A stretch of 64,000 nt of DNA, from contig JAQMRL010000011.1 of NCBI GenBank assembly GCA_035578175.1, positions 7,327,501-7,391,500 of the forward strand, written 5' to 3'. Below the pieces are notes generated by a model. That model was not told the origin of the DNA. It made no database searches and saw nothing but the letters and a program-made list of their open reading frames with translations. The position numbers and the translations under genes are program-made. Source of the DNA: Catonia carolina (lineage: Eukaryota > Arthropoda > Insecta > Hemiptera > Achilidae). Shown one piece after another: positions 42,646 to 53,599 of this stretch; the stretch's first letter is position 1; the number at the start of each line of letters is the position of its first letter.

Positions 42646-42679
42646 TTAGAACTTGATATAGAATTTGCCCTCGAACGAA

Positions 42680-42704
42680 AGTCCTTGTTCAAAAACAAGG
42701 GACT
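42680..42704. repeat. Short imperfect palindrome
   Basis: AGTCCTTGTT-CAAA-AACAAGGGACT: ten or eleven bases per arm with one extra G in the right arm. Confidence 0.6.
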
Positions 42705-42893
42705 GGGGTATACCTTCTGTTCATTTATTCATACATTTCGTACGATTTGTTCAGTTTTATTCACCACGTGGCCCCACGATTTTGTAAGTTTATTGACGCT
42801 TTTGTTTTAGAGCAGTTAAAATACACTACATTTCACCAAATCCATTTGGAATCATCTTCAAAGTGATTAAAAAATGACGTAAGTTGATATGAA

Positions 42894-43909
42894 GTTGTTA
42901 TACTTATTTAGGTCATCAGCGGTAAGGCTGGTTTGAACCTCTAGCTAGAGGCTTTACGTAGTAAAACGAAGAGTGAGGTGGTTTACCATTGCTTTTCACA
43001 CTGAGTGGAAAAGTACTGTGTGTCAATAACTTGATGGCCTCCGGCAGAGAGGAGCAATATGCGGATTGTAAAACCATTTCAGAAAACATAGCCTACATGT
43101 AATTTTTTTAAGTTACTGAAACTTGTCGGAAATGACGTACTTTTATAAAACAAAGTATTTTGCATGTTTTTTCTTTTATAAAATTATTTCGAAAAACACA
43201 CGAGATAATGCATAATTTAGTAAAAAATTTGTTATTTGAAGAAAAAACCGTATTTTTTTCAAATACTTCGACATTATTGAACAACTATTTCACGGATTAA
43301 CATAATATTTGGCAGGTTTGTTTTGAAATAATTAAGGAAACCGATGATGCATTAAAATTTAACAGAAAATCATTACTTTTTAAGTAACGAGGTCAGTTTT
43401 TTTCAAAAACAAAACTTTTGCTACATTATTTTTCATTAAGCGTGTTTTTCTAAATAATTTTATAGGACAAAAACATGATAAATACTACGTATGTTTTATA
43501 AAAATTCGTCATTCCCGACAAGTTTTACTTACCTACTTAAAAAAATTAGAGATGTTTTCAGAAATGGTTTTACAATCCGTATATTGCTTCTCTCTCCCGG
43601 AGGCCATTAAGTTATAGACAGACAGTATGCTTATCAGCACGCTAAACCCACTGAAAACCATCTACTTTCCACCCTCCAGATGACACCTTCACTTCATTCA
43701 CCGTAGGGTCTGGCTGTACAATGAAATTCATTACTATCAGAGGAGATAACTCTGACTAGTGTCTTTTACACCTCTACTTCTTCTGTTCTTAAATGCTTCA
43801 GTCATATAATTGGTTGACCATGTGATAAGAAACAGAGCTATTTTTTGTTGCCCGGGAAGTAGCAGATTGAGTACAAATAATTTTACACTCCACCTGCTTG
43901 TAATGGGCA
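42894..43909 (-). mobile_element. R2 retroposon split by a 610-bp MITE
   Basis: The tail part is 42894-43013 (TATTTAGGTCATCAGCGG ... GTGGAAAAG), and the head part is 43628-43909 (TGCTTATCAGCACGC ... TAATGGGCAA). In uninterrupted copies this joint reads GAAAAGTATGCTTATCAG, so the MITE hit the TA. Confidence 0.85.
43016..43625. mobile_element. 610-bp MITE with long inverted repeats, TA target
   Basis: Left end CTGTGTGTCAATAACTTGATGG; right end, inverted, CTGTCTGTCTATAACTTAATGG; TA at 43014-43015 and 43626-43627. Inverted similarity extends about 240 bases per side (GGCCTCC, GGATTGTAAAACCATTTC, ACTTGTCGG-AATGACG, TTTTATAAAA). The AT-rich middle is asymmetric. No coding frame. A half copy lies at 20660-22107. 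Confidence 0.9.
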
Positions 43910-45367
43910 ACTGTGTAGTGTTTATTTTTATGAAAATTTATACTGGTTAGTTCAAACGTTCATGTCGGTGATTTTTACCTTACTGGACTGATTCAAATTG
44001 ATAGCAGTAGTCATGTTTGTCAATGATGTGGCATATCGTAATCTCTAAATAAACAAATAAATAAATAAAAATAAAAAGTACCGGGTAAATTATATTTATA
44101 AATTACTAAAAATATATATGGGTATAGTACATTGTTTTTGTTTTTTCATCTTTTCCGTTATTTATCATGCAATTCACGTATTGTTTACTCGCTCGTATTT
44201 TTATTTTATTTCAACAATGTTCTACGGAATTCATTCTCCGTGTGGTTTTTAATCAATTTTTTTTTAGTAATGTTTTTCAACCCAGTTAATTGGATGGGAA
44301 CCTGGAAATAGATTTTTCTTTTTATTTATAAACTCATTGCACTTTTTATCATTTATCCTCCATTGTTGGTATTCTCCCGTACTTTATTGTTTTAAAAATT
44401 TACACGAATCGAGGGATTTTTTTATATTTAATTCTATTTTTGTTATATTTCTTTGTTCTCTTATTATTGATCTACGAGTATAATTTTCACGTTATTTAAA
44501 CTTTCACTACTGTGTAAAATATTTTTTGTAATTTGTTTAATATTTTTTGAAATGTTTATGTACAGTAGAAAGTTTTTATTTAATATTTGTGTAATTACTA
44601 ATAAGTTAATTTTTGTAATATTTTAACCAGTATTGTTTTTGTCTAGAAAACGAAATTTGTTTGTATATATATGTGTAAATTTACATTAGATAACAACTTT
44701 TTCCCGTGTAATTTCCATATGAGAAAATTAACATTTTTACACATTTAAAAAAGTTTTTTGTATAATTTACCCTCTTTTCTGTGTTTTCATTGATGAACTC
44801 ATAGTTTAATTTTGTCTGATAATTTTTAAAAAGTTAACACCCGCTGATAACGTTCCTTAACTAGGGTCCAGATCGTTATTGGGGTAAAACAGGCCTGCAA
44901 GGGGGCTTGGCGGATATTACTAACACGCAAATGAAAAGTTTTATAGTTCCCAAAGGACACGTGGTTGTTCCAAAAAATGGGTTTCTCGGCCGTTTTAAAA
45001 CAAAATATATTGTCAAGTACAACTTACCTTAGCCTAGTTTTCACAAATTTTAAATTTATATTCGCTAAATAAATATTTTAAATTCAATTAAAAAATTGTT
45101 TAATCCAATTTTTCTTTTTCTTCCTCACAAGTACAAGGCAACTATCTATTACATCATACCTTCTTGAAATTGATCCTTCTAATCGTCCCAAACTTCTTTT
45201 ACTTTCTGGTAAGTATTAATCAACCTGACGGGAAATTCTCGCTACATAAAAATAGGCTGTATTATAATAAGATCATCTCTTTCTATCCGATCTGATGTAT
45301 AGTTTGTTACCAAACCAATTTTGATTGAAATTATATTTTATTAAATTTTAAATGTCTTCCTTTTACT
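43910..45367. other. AT-rich spacer
   Basis: Nothing recognised. A short less AT-rich piece at 44870-44960 (GGCCTGCAAGGGGGCTTGGCGG) has no match in the window. Confidence 0.4.
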
Positions 45368-45512
45368 GGTACCGTGCTCGCCTCTCATCATGCGGTCTTG
45401 GGTTCGAATACCATTCAGCCACGGCATATTTTCATACGTTACAAAAATCATTTCATCCTTCACTGTCTGCATTAGCAGTAATTGCTGAACAGTCGGATGT
45501 TAAAAAAAACTG
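45368..45512 (+). mobile_element. S1 SINE, diverged
   Basis: GTGCTCGCCTCTCATCATGC, then the B box GGTTCGAATACC (mutated), GGCATATTTTCATACGTTAC and CCTTCACTGTCTGCATTAGC, ending GTCGGATGTTAAAAAAAA. The A-box end is missing. Confidence 0.75.
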
Positions 45513-45559
45513 GACAATTTTATGTTAATTTTTTAAATTGTACTTATTTTAAAATGATA

Positions 45560-45790
45560 CTATTTACAGGTCATTTGTTCTAGCTTGAAGCTTTCCCTCC
45601 AACGCTGTGTGCCGCTGAGCTGTTCTGTTCAGTAGTGGGGGAAGCACCTCGTAGTTGTAACATAGTATACGGTTAGAAAGAGAGATAATGATCATTAAGT
45701 GAGAAGGAGACAACACTTGCCCCTTTGAAACTATCCCTACTCTACCTACTCGGCCACCCCTTACAAGCTTCTTCCTAAAACAAACGTACT
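45560..45790. other. Moderate-GC segment, unrecognised
   Basis: CCAACGCTGTGTGCCGCTGAGC, GGGGGAAGCACC and CTACTCGGCCACCCC stand out from the AT-rich flank, but no frame or repeat match was found. Confidence 0.3.
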
Positions 45791-46448
45791 ATTGCTCGTT
45801 TAAAAAAGCTAAATTGTGAATTGAAATTCATGACATTCAGTGTATAAAGAAAATGTATTAAATTACCTCCACGACAACGGGACATTTGGGTGTCCGGAAA
45901 GTTTTTTTTTTGGGTCGTGGGGATAAATCGTGAAAAATCTGGATATTCCCGTTTTTACGGGACATTTATGTTATTCATATCCTTAAGTGTGGTCGCCAAT
46001 AATCAAGCTGTTGATCCGATATTAAATAAATTAAAAAGTGTTTACAAACACAGAAAATAGTATCTATTATTAACTAAAGTAGCCATAAAAATGTTTATTG
46101 TAAAATTTCATTTAAAAAATAAACTCCACCATTATTTTATTTTTATCGACATTTATTGTATCTGAGTCATATTATTTTGATCGTTTATGATTCATAAGTA
46201 AGGTGTTAATTGATAATATTAATTGCAATTCCAAAGATAACAAAATATGTCAATAATTAAACGCAATATTTCTTTTAAAAATTACATCAGTTATGCAATA
46301 CATTCGACTATGTTTACAATACTATTAATTTTTTTTCCCAACTATAGATCAAGGCTCCTTACATCTATATCGGACGAATTAGTAGATAGTTGTAACAATT
46401 TAGTTTTTGTTTGATAGGTTAGTATTAATTATTATTATTAAATAGTTT
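45791..46448. other. AT-rich spacer
   Basis: Contains an inverted pair CGGGACATTT (45888) and CGTTTTTACGGGACATTT context near 45950. No element is defined. Confidence 0.3.
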
Positions 46449-46810
46449 AATTATTTGCACTCGATCTGCTAGTCCAGGGCTATAAAAATAGTTCTGTTTC
46501 TTATCACATGGTCAGCCAATTATATGACTGATTTATTCAAGAACAGAAGAAGTAGAGGTGTTAAAACCACCAGTCAAGAGTTATCGCCTCTGAGAGTAAT
46601 GAATTTCACTCTACAGCCAGATTCTGTGGTGAATAAACATGTCATTTGCAGAGTGGAAAATATGTGTTTTTCAGAGGGCCGGGCATGCTGACAAGCATAC
46701 ACTTTTAACTCGGTGAGGAAGGCAATAGTAAACCATCTCACTCCTCGTTTTTACTTAGTAAAACCTTTATAGGTTCAAATCAGCCTTTCGGCTGCTGACC
46801 TAAACAACAG
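46449..46810 (+). mobile_element. R2 retroposon
   Basis: TTTGCACTCGATCTGCTAGTCC through CGAGTTATCGCCTCTGAGAG to TTCGGCTGCTGACCTAAACAACAG. The first 25 bases of the head are missing. Confidence 0.75.
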
Positions 46811-46933
46811 GTTACTGTGATCTACGGCGGAGTAGAGAGTACAAAATCTTTAACCTGTGATTCTGCGAAATCTTTTTTTATCGCGTATCGTGGGTGGCCA
46901 GTCCTCTGTCTAGTGTAAGACCTAAATACTGTA

Positions 46934-47047
46934 TACTTAACTGTTTGAAAAGTTACTGTGATAACGTTTAATTCAAGCAAAACATTATGAAACAATGGAC
47001 TAACTTGAACTGAGTTTGTCCTAATTGATATCTTCACTTTTCTTGTT
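46934..47047 (+). repeat. Direct repeat, left copy
   Basis: TACTTAACTGTTTGAAAAGTTACTGTGATAA ... CCTAATTGATATCTTCACTTTTCTT matches 47702-47816 in the same orientation with few differences. The two copies bracket the pogo-type relic. Confidence 0.85.
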
Positions 47048-47194
47048 TTTTTCGGTTGTTTTGTTATCTGCAGGCATACTGTTTTTTTTTTTTTTTTGTT
47101 TAATTCCCATTCGTTTCACACACTTTTTGATATTTTTATGCGTAGGCTTACTGTGCAGTACCTATTATCAACGTCTTTGTGAGTTAAATGCCGC

Positions 47195-47510
47195 GTAACG
47201 ATATGACTGTTTGAACGAATAAAGCTTCTCGAAAAAAACGACCCACCTAACTTAAGCCAACGTACACTATCGGAACTAACCGGTGTACCGAAAATTATGA
47301 TAGCTTGTATCGTGTTCCAAGAAAAGAAAATACGCTAAAAGTGGGCATTAAAAGATCATGGAACATCTCAGAAAAGAAAAAGTTAAGGAAGGATCCACTT
47401 GTTAAAAAGCGTTGAATGAATGTTTCGCCATTGTAACATCGCAAGGTGTTAGTGTCAATGGTCGAATGCTTAAAACCAAGACAAATGTTTTGCTAAAAAG
47501 TTAATCTTTG
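47195..47510 (+). pseudogene. pogo/Tigger-type transposase N-terminal relic
   Basis: From 47213: ERIKLLEKNDPPNLSQRTLS then ELTGVPKIMIACIV, the CENP-B N-terminal helix-turn-helix (x-K-x-x-x-L-E ... S-Q-R-x-L-x-E-L-x-G-V-P-K-x-x-I). After frame changes, 47409-47504 gives ALNECFAIVTSQGVSVNGRM then LKTKTNVLLKS and a stop. This is the second HTH (Tc5/CENP-B type, G-V-x-V-x-G-x-M-L). The DDE catalytic domain is missing. These domains together are specific to pogo/Tigger transposases and their relatives. At least two frameshifts: dead. Confidence 0.75.
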
Positions 47511-47594
47511 TTCTGATAACCTTTTTATTTGTGTGTGTGTGTGTGTGGATAGAACTTGCATTTAAAATTTATGTATGTGATAATTTTAATAAAA

Positions 47595-47704
47595 TACAGT
47601 ATCGTATACGCCACGGTTTACGAATCCGTTTATTAGGGCCAGCCGTTTAATTGGGCCAAAATGCTCCAGTCCCGATGTGCCCAATTGTCCGGAATTGACT
47701 GTAC
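47595..47704 (-). mobile_element. pogo/Tigger-like terminal repeat
   Basis: On the minus strand: AGTACAGTCAATTCCGGACA, ATTGGGCACATCGGGACTGG, GGCCCAATTAAACGGC. The CAGTC-x-x-x-x-x-CCGGA-style start and following GGC-rich half resemble pogo/Tigger termini. No partner end was found upstream of the transposase relic. Confidence 0.5.
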
Positions 47705-47816
47705 TTAACTGTTTGAAAAGTTACTGTGATAAAGATAAAAATTCAAGCAAAACATTATGAAACAATGGATTAACTTAAACTGCGTTTGTCCTAATTGAAA
47801 TCTTCATTTTTCTTAA
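47702..47816 (+). repeat. Direct repeat, right copy
   Basis: Partner of 46934-47047. It begins immediately at the end of the pogo-like terminus. Confidence 0.85.
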
Positions 47817-48656
47817 CTGCAGCATTTTTACACGTAATATTGTATTCTCAAACTGTATTACTGTACAAAACAAGTATTAAAAAGTATGCCTCACTGAATG
47901 GATAAATACCTATTTTAATTTTTATTATATAGTGTTACCTTGTTCTATTTACTTAACTTCTTTAAATACATAATTTATTACTGAATACATTTTTTCAGGA
48001 AAAAACAACAGACACTTTGTAGAAATAATGATCTTTTATCTATCACAAAACAATTAAAAAACAGTTACAGAGAAAGAAAATGTACTCAAAAGACATGAAA
48101 AAAGTAGTTTAAATTGCTGTAATTTAAATTGTCTTCAGCAATTAATATAATATTTTAAAAGTAAGAAAAAGAAAAAAACTTGCTGAAAACTGGAACAAGG
48201 TTGGTCATGGTTAACTTAGATGTTAATCAGTTAATTAAGTTAATGCGTCATTGTCCTACAGTAGTATTTGGTTTAACAAGTCATTAAAAAATGTATAATT
48301 TCTTTTTAGTAAATGCGCATTGTGGAAAAATTTTATCTGTAAAAAGAAGAATCTAAAAAATGTGTGTTTATTACTGTTTCTGGTAGATGCTTTATTTAAT
48401 GAAACTACATGATTTGAATCCAAAAATCCTTCTGGGATGGATAAAAAAAACCTCAAGTTTTAAAACTGAGCTCAATCGGTTAAGTCAATTTTAATCCTGA
48501 AAGATTAAACACACACATTTTTTTATAAAAACCATACTTTAGGCTTCAGGAGGTCAAGACTAACGAAGCTCAATTGAGTTTCATGTATAGAAATTTTGTG
48601 ATTTTTTTATTCTTTGTTAAGAGGAGAGCGCAAGAAGGTAAAAATGACTATGTAAA
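47817..48656. other. AT-rich spacer
   Basis: No feature recognised. Confidence 0.4.
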
Positions 48657-48663
48657 ATATTGC

Positions 48664-49061
48664 GTTGTCGTTGTTTAGATCAACAGCCGAAATGCTGGTT
48701 TGAACCTCTAGAGGTTTTACTAAGTGAAGCGAGAAGTGAGGTAGTTCACCATGCCTTCCTCACTGAATTGAAAGAGTATGCTTGTCAGCATGCCAGGCCC
48801 TCCGAAAAGCACCTATTTTTCACCCTGCTAATGACACCTTCGCTTCATTCACCACAGGGTCTGGCTGTATAGTGAAGTCCATTACTCTCAGATGAGATAA
48901 CTCTGACTAGTGTCTTTTACACCTCTACCTCTTCTGTTCTTAAATATTTCAGACATATAATTGGCTGACTACGTAATAAGAAACATAATTATTTTTCGTA
49001 GCCCTGGAAACTGTGGATCGAGTGTAATTAATTTACACTCCACCTGCCCGTTATGGGCATG
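48664..49061 (-). mobile_element. R2 retroposon, 7-bp TSD
   Basis: GTTGTCGTTGTTTAGATCAAC to CCGTTATGGGCATG, flanked by ATATTGC (48657-48663 and 49062-49068). All central landmarks are present. Confidence 0.75.
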
Positions 49062-49079
49062 ATATTGCATTATTGAAAG

Positions 49080-49385
49080 TTAACCCTACGGGTTGTTCTA
49101 GTTGGTAAAGTCCTCGCCGTGAGTCAGCTGTTAACAGTTGATTTTCGGAAAAGAAGGCTTCTGGTTCAAATCTTAGTAAAGGTAGTCCTACTTTTATATT
49201 GATTTGAATATTAGACAGTATTTACCGGTGTTCTTTGATGGTTAGGGTTCAATTAACCATACATTCTCAGGTATGGTCGGCCTCGGTCTGTACAAGACTA
49301 CACCTGATTTACACGTCATACACATCATCCTCATCTCATTAGGTCATGTTATTATTGTTCTGAATTGAACAGATTCATGCAAATA
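49080..49385 (+). mobile_element. S3 SINE
   Basis: Head ACCCTACGGGTTGTTCTAGTTGG, B box GGTTCAAATCTTAG, and body to TTGTTCTGAATTGAACAGATT; the terminal A-rich part is absent. Lies directly after the R2 copy. Confidence 0.75.
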
Positions 49386-49419
49386 TCATCCAGTGATGTT
49401 TGCAAACTCAATTTTACCA

Positions 49420-49945
49420 CAATTCCTGGGTCTTACCGTTTTCTGTATGCCATTATCAAATCCGAATTCCCTGAAGGGTTGCACAATTGTTCATTTCTCC
49501 CACTCCCTGCCTTACTGAGACAGACACACTCACGCACGCGTACACACGTTCTGTTGTTTTATTTCTTATTTTGATTGTTTTATTTTGCTATTACTACATT
49601 CCTATTACGTTATATTTTTTTATTTTTTACATTAAGAAGAGAAAGTCGTGTGTTTGTGTTTCACACAAACTTTTTTCGTTGTTAAATCCTCTGGGATTAT
49701 GCAATAACCCCTTTCCTGAAGGAACTCTACAGGATCTTCCTCCGTAGGAATCTTATTAATTAACTACAAAATTCACAGTAGACTGTGTAGTAACTAACTG
49801 TGAAATGGGAGTGGAGTTGACATTACGCAGGAATATTGCTGGTCAGTTTGGCGCGGTAGACGCATGAGTGGGGAAAATTGTGTAACCCTTCAGGGAATTC
49901 GGGTTTGATAGTGGCATACAGGAAACGGAAATGAACACAATTCTT
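49420..49945. repeat. Inverted pair of ~75-bp repeats with a shared reading frame
   Basis: TTCTGTATGCCATTATCAAA... at 49441-49489 is repeated inverted at 49875-49927. Both, read from the same end, encode RFLYA(I/T)IK(S/P)EFPEGLHN within short frames (49365-49574 plus; 49823-50017 minus). I do not know the peptide. The spacer contains a short R1 3'-end piece (49634-49676, GAGAAAGTCGTGTG...TTTCACAC). Confidence 0.7.
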
Positions 49946-50658
49946 TTCAGTGCAGTAGAAATGCATTTTTGTGAAAAATTCTTTTCGCAGGTGTTTCCAA
50001 TACAGTAGATTTATCATTCAAAAAATAAAAGTAGACTAGTAAAGTGTTCTTTACAATTTGTAAAACCGACGATTCCATTAAGGACCTCCCAAAATTCGTT
50101 TAGTTAGACTTTATTAGTAATACAATCAATCGTACCAACTTATTTTATTGAAAACGTTTGAAAAAAGTAAAAATAAATCACAACGGAAATGAGATGTAAA
50201 TGAGATTCTAGATGAAAACAGGAAAATAAACAAAAACGAATGTTTGGTAACTAGAAGGGGGATGATCATGTTTTTTTTCTATGAGTACTTGTACTATATA
50301 GATGAATTAAATATAGATGGCACGAGGCTAAAGTTTCTCTGCTACCACAACTTCCGGTATGCACAGTTCGTCGGTTAGCTTCCTGTCGTAGTCTGATTGT
50401 AGTAAACAAAACCATAAACCATGCAGTTGTTGGAACAAGTAACCCTCTTTGGATTAGATTTTAAGATACTTATTTTTTTCTTTTATTTGTTCGAAGATCT
50501 TGACTTGTCAAGTGTTATTATAAGAACATAAATCTTCTTTCCGTGTTATTTATTATTGTTTTTATAATTTAAAATACCTTAGTAAAGAATATTTTAAATG
50601 AAATTTAAAAAAATTGATGTATTCATTACACCATAGGTGTTACCTTTAACTTACTATT
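49946..50658. other. AT-rich spacer
   Basis: 50340-50420 is slightly less AT-rich (GCTACCACAACTTCCGG). No feature recognised. Confidence 0.35.
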
Positions 50659-50664
50659 GTGAAA

Positions 50665-51631
50665 AAAATATCTACGGAATGGCTTTTTTCTTCCCAATGC
50701 AAATAATGAAAAATATAACCTGACATTAGTAATAAAACATTAGACAAGAACGCAAAACTAACCTCAAAAAACATAACCTTATTTTGTCATGAGTGAAAGA
50801 CGCAAAATTAAAATCATCCTCAGTTTAGCTTAAAAATACGGAAAATCACTCTTTCACGCTAAACTAGGCTCTGTAGAGAAAAATTCTCTTAATAAAAGTT
50901 GTAGATCTTTTAATTTCCTTAAATTTGATTATACGAGTATACACTTTTGTCGTAAAATGCATACTAAGGCTGAAATCGTAAAATAATCGATTTTTGACAC
51001 GTTTTCATGAGAATAAAAACAGAAAATCGCTAATTACCGCTAAACTAAGGGTATACAAAACATTTTTGGTGAAAAAGTTGTAGGATTTTAAATTCTCTAC
51101 AACTTTGATTATATCGATTTTTGCGCTAAAATACATATTAAAGTCGCCATCTTAAAAAAAAAAAATTACGAGAAAACAACCTCGCCAAAAATTTCAGCTA
51201 ACAAGGCGCTAACCCTATCTTGTAGAGCATAAAAAATGTAGTAAATGAGGCCATTTTTAAAAAAAATCGTAGGAGCCGTTTGAGAAAATCGGAAAAAAGT
51301 GAAAAATTGCACGAATAAACCACTACTTCTGGTTGACCGATTTTGATGAAAATGTTCGTGTCGGGTCCTCCAGTTGTACCGAACTTATGTTTCAAGTTTT
51401 AAATTCGTACGATGTTCCGTTCTTGAGATACACACCGTATCTTGGTGTATCTTGAGATACACCGTTCTGTTGACACACACGCGCGCGCGCATACCAATCG
51501 CCAAAAACATGTTTTTTGGGTTCAGGGCGTCTGAAAACGTGTAGATCCGGTGAAAAGTCGATTTCGAAAAATTGACATGCAAACAATACTTTCTTTCTCT
51601 ATATTCATATTGGCAAGAGAAAGTAAAAAAA
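50665..51631 (-). mobile_element. R1 element, complete, decayed 3' end
   Basis: Minus-strand R1 from TTGGCAAGAGAAAGTAAAAA at the right (51609-51629) to a degraded hairpin region at the left. A GCGCGCGC microsatellite (51480-51490) lies at the standard position, and a local duplication of TCTTGAGATACACC occurs at 51420-51465. Frames at 51198-51681 are repeat translations. Confidence 0.8.
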
Positions 51632-51855
51632 TTATACCTGCAGTATGATAGTTCCTCAAACAAACGATACCTTGCTAACAATTTCTCGATTTTACCAGAA
51701 CTTGGTAGAAGGAATCAAAATAAAAACAAACGTCTCTACTAGTTTTGATTTCCGAGAATTCCTATTCAAAACATTTTATTCATTGCAGTTTATTATCCTT
51801 GTTTAATACACTTCATTTTATATAATGCAATAAACAATTTATTCTCTATTTCTAA

Positions 51856-52657
51856 TGCCCATAATAAGCAGATAGAGGGTTAAATTATTTTCACTTGATC
51901 TGCTAGTTCCAGGGCTACAAACAATAGTTCTGTTTCCTATTACCTGGTCACCCAATTATATGACTGAAGCATTTAAGAACAGAAGTGGTAGAGGTGTAAA
52001 AGACAGTATAATGCTTTTCACGGTTGATGAGCTCTGCTATTCCACGCGTTTAGGCCAATCAGAACAATAGCCAGCGTTGTCAGATTGTACGAATGACAAA
52101 CATTACGCGCGCATGTGTATATGAGCCGCAGTATTTCACTCGTGTCTTGCATCTTACAATGAACACATCAATTATAGGGCTTGTTAACATGCATTCCTTT
52201 ATAATATAATCAGCTGGTTGTATGTTCGTAGGTTATAATTGTTATTATGCCAAACACTCAATGTCAATGTTAAATGCTTAACCAAAAAAATGGCTGACGA
52301 AATATATAACAGAGCTACGAGAACAAGTGTTGGCAACGTTGCTGGCAAGTCAGTTGCTAGCTATGAAGTGGGTAGGGAGCAATGCGTACGTTGAAAGCTC
52401 ACCAGTATGTTTGAGCTATCTCCTCTGAGAGTAATAAATTTCATTATACAGCCAGACCCGGTGGTGAATGAAGTGAAGGTGTCATTTACAAGGAGGAAAG
52501 TTGATGCTTTTCAGAGAGCCTGTCATGCTGATAAACTTGTTTTCCACTTAGTGAGCAAGGCAATTATGAAACATCTCAATCCTCGTTTTTCTTAGTAAAA
52601 CCAGCACAACTGTTTGGAGGTTCAAACCAGCCTTTTGGTTGATGACCTACACAACAG
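51856..52657 (+). mobile_element. R2 retroposon carrying a 394-bp insertion
   Basis: The head starts at ATGCCCATAATAAGCAGAT and runs to GAGGTGTAAAAGACAGTA. It resumes at TGTTTGAGCTATCTCCTCTG (52408) and ends GTTGATGACCTACACAACAG. The inserted block is 52009-52402. Confidence 0.75.
52009..52402. mobile_element. 394-bp unidentified insertion with possible 5-bp TSD
   Basis: Bounded by CAGTA on both sides (52004-52008, 52403-52407). Composition is less AT-rich than the host repeat (CCAATCAGAACAATAGCCAGCG, GGCAACGTTGCTGGCAAG). No inverted ends, no frame, no second copy in the window. Confidence 0.6.
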
Positions 52658-52988
52658 ATTAAGAAAACGAGGATTGAGTTGGTTTACCGATGCTTTCCTC
52701 ACTGAGTTGAAGAGTATTCTCATCAGCTTGAACCCTCTGAAAAGCATAAATTTTCCATCCTGCAAATGACACGTTTATTTCATTCACCACAGGGTTGACT
52801 GTATAATGAAATTCATTACTTTCAGAGGAGATAACTCTGATTAGTATCTTTTACATCTCTACCTCTTCTTAAATGATACAGTCATTTATTTGGATGATCA
52901 TGTAATAAGAAATAGAATAATCTTTTAGCCCTGGAACTAACAGATTGAGTGCAAATAATTTAACACTCCACCTGTCTGTTATGGGAAG
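52658..52988 (-). mobile_element. R2 retroposon, tail lost
   Basis: Begins inside the element at AAGAAAACGAGGATTGAG and runs to CTGTTATGGGAAG. Its missing tail end touches the tail of the preceding plus-strand copy, so the two form an inverted pair of about 0.3 kb arms. Confidence 0.7.
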
Positions 52989-52989
52989 T

Positions 52990-53599
52990 TTCTTAATCCA
53001 CTCTATCAATTAAGGAAATTCTTGGAGTTTCGTTTAATTTATTTCTCTTACTTTATCAGTTCTTTTATGTCATTTAGAACAATTAGTTTTATTATTGAAC
53101 CTAATTACCTCCATATCTTTTAAAGATTAAGTACAGAATCCTATTTAAGGTTAAAATTATCTTGTATTAGTCCCCATATTAAACCAAGAAACAACATAAT
53201 TATTCTACTTTCAAAAACTTTCCGGGTTTTTATTAATGTTTTATTTTATTTCATTGTTTCATTTAAAAATTATTATTTTTTGTGTTTTATATTTTTGTTA
53301 ATTAACTTTTTACTCTTTTTCAGTATTATACTTTTAATAACCATACTCCTACATTTTCTAATAATTGTTTTATTATCCAAGCAATCAGTTTAGTCATACT
53401 TGTAAGACAAATGTAATTTTCTTTTCATACCTTTTGTACAGTTTATTGTTTTATAACCTTAGTTTATTGCGTATTGGTATACTAACTTTGCCTATTAAAA
53501 AAAGTATTAATTTTCTCTTTTATTGTACTTTGTGCGTTGGCGTTATTTCTTTTTCACCTTTATGGTAAAAATCGGAATTTCTAATTTCTAGCGCTTTGT
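52990..53599. other. AT-rich spacer
   Basis: No feature recognised. The hydrophobic 67-codon frame at 53365 is a product of T-rich DNA. Confidence 0.4.
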
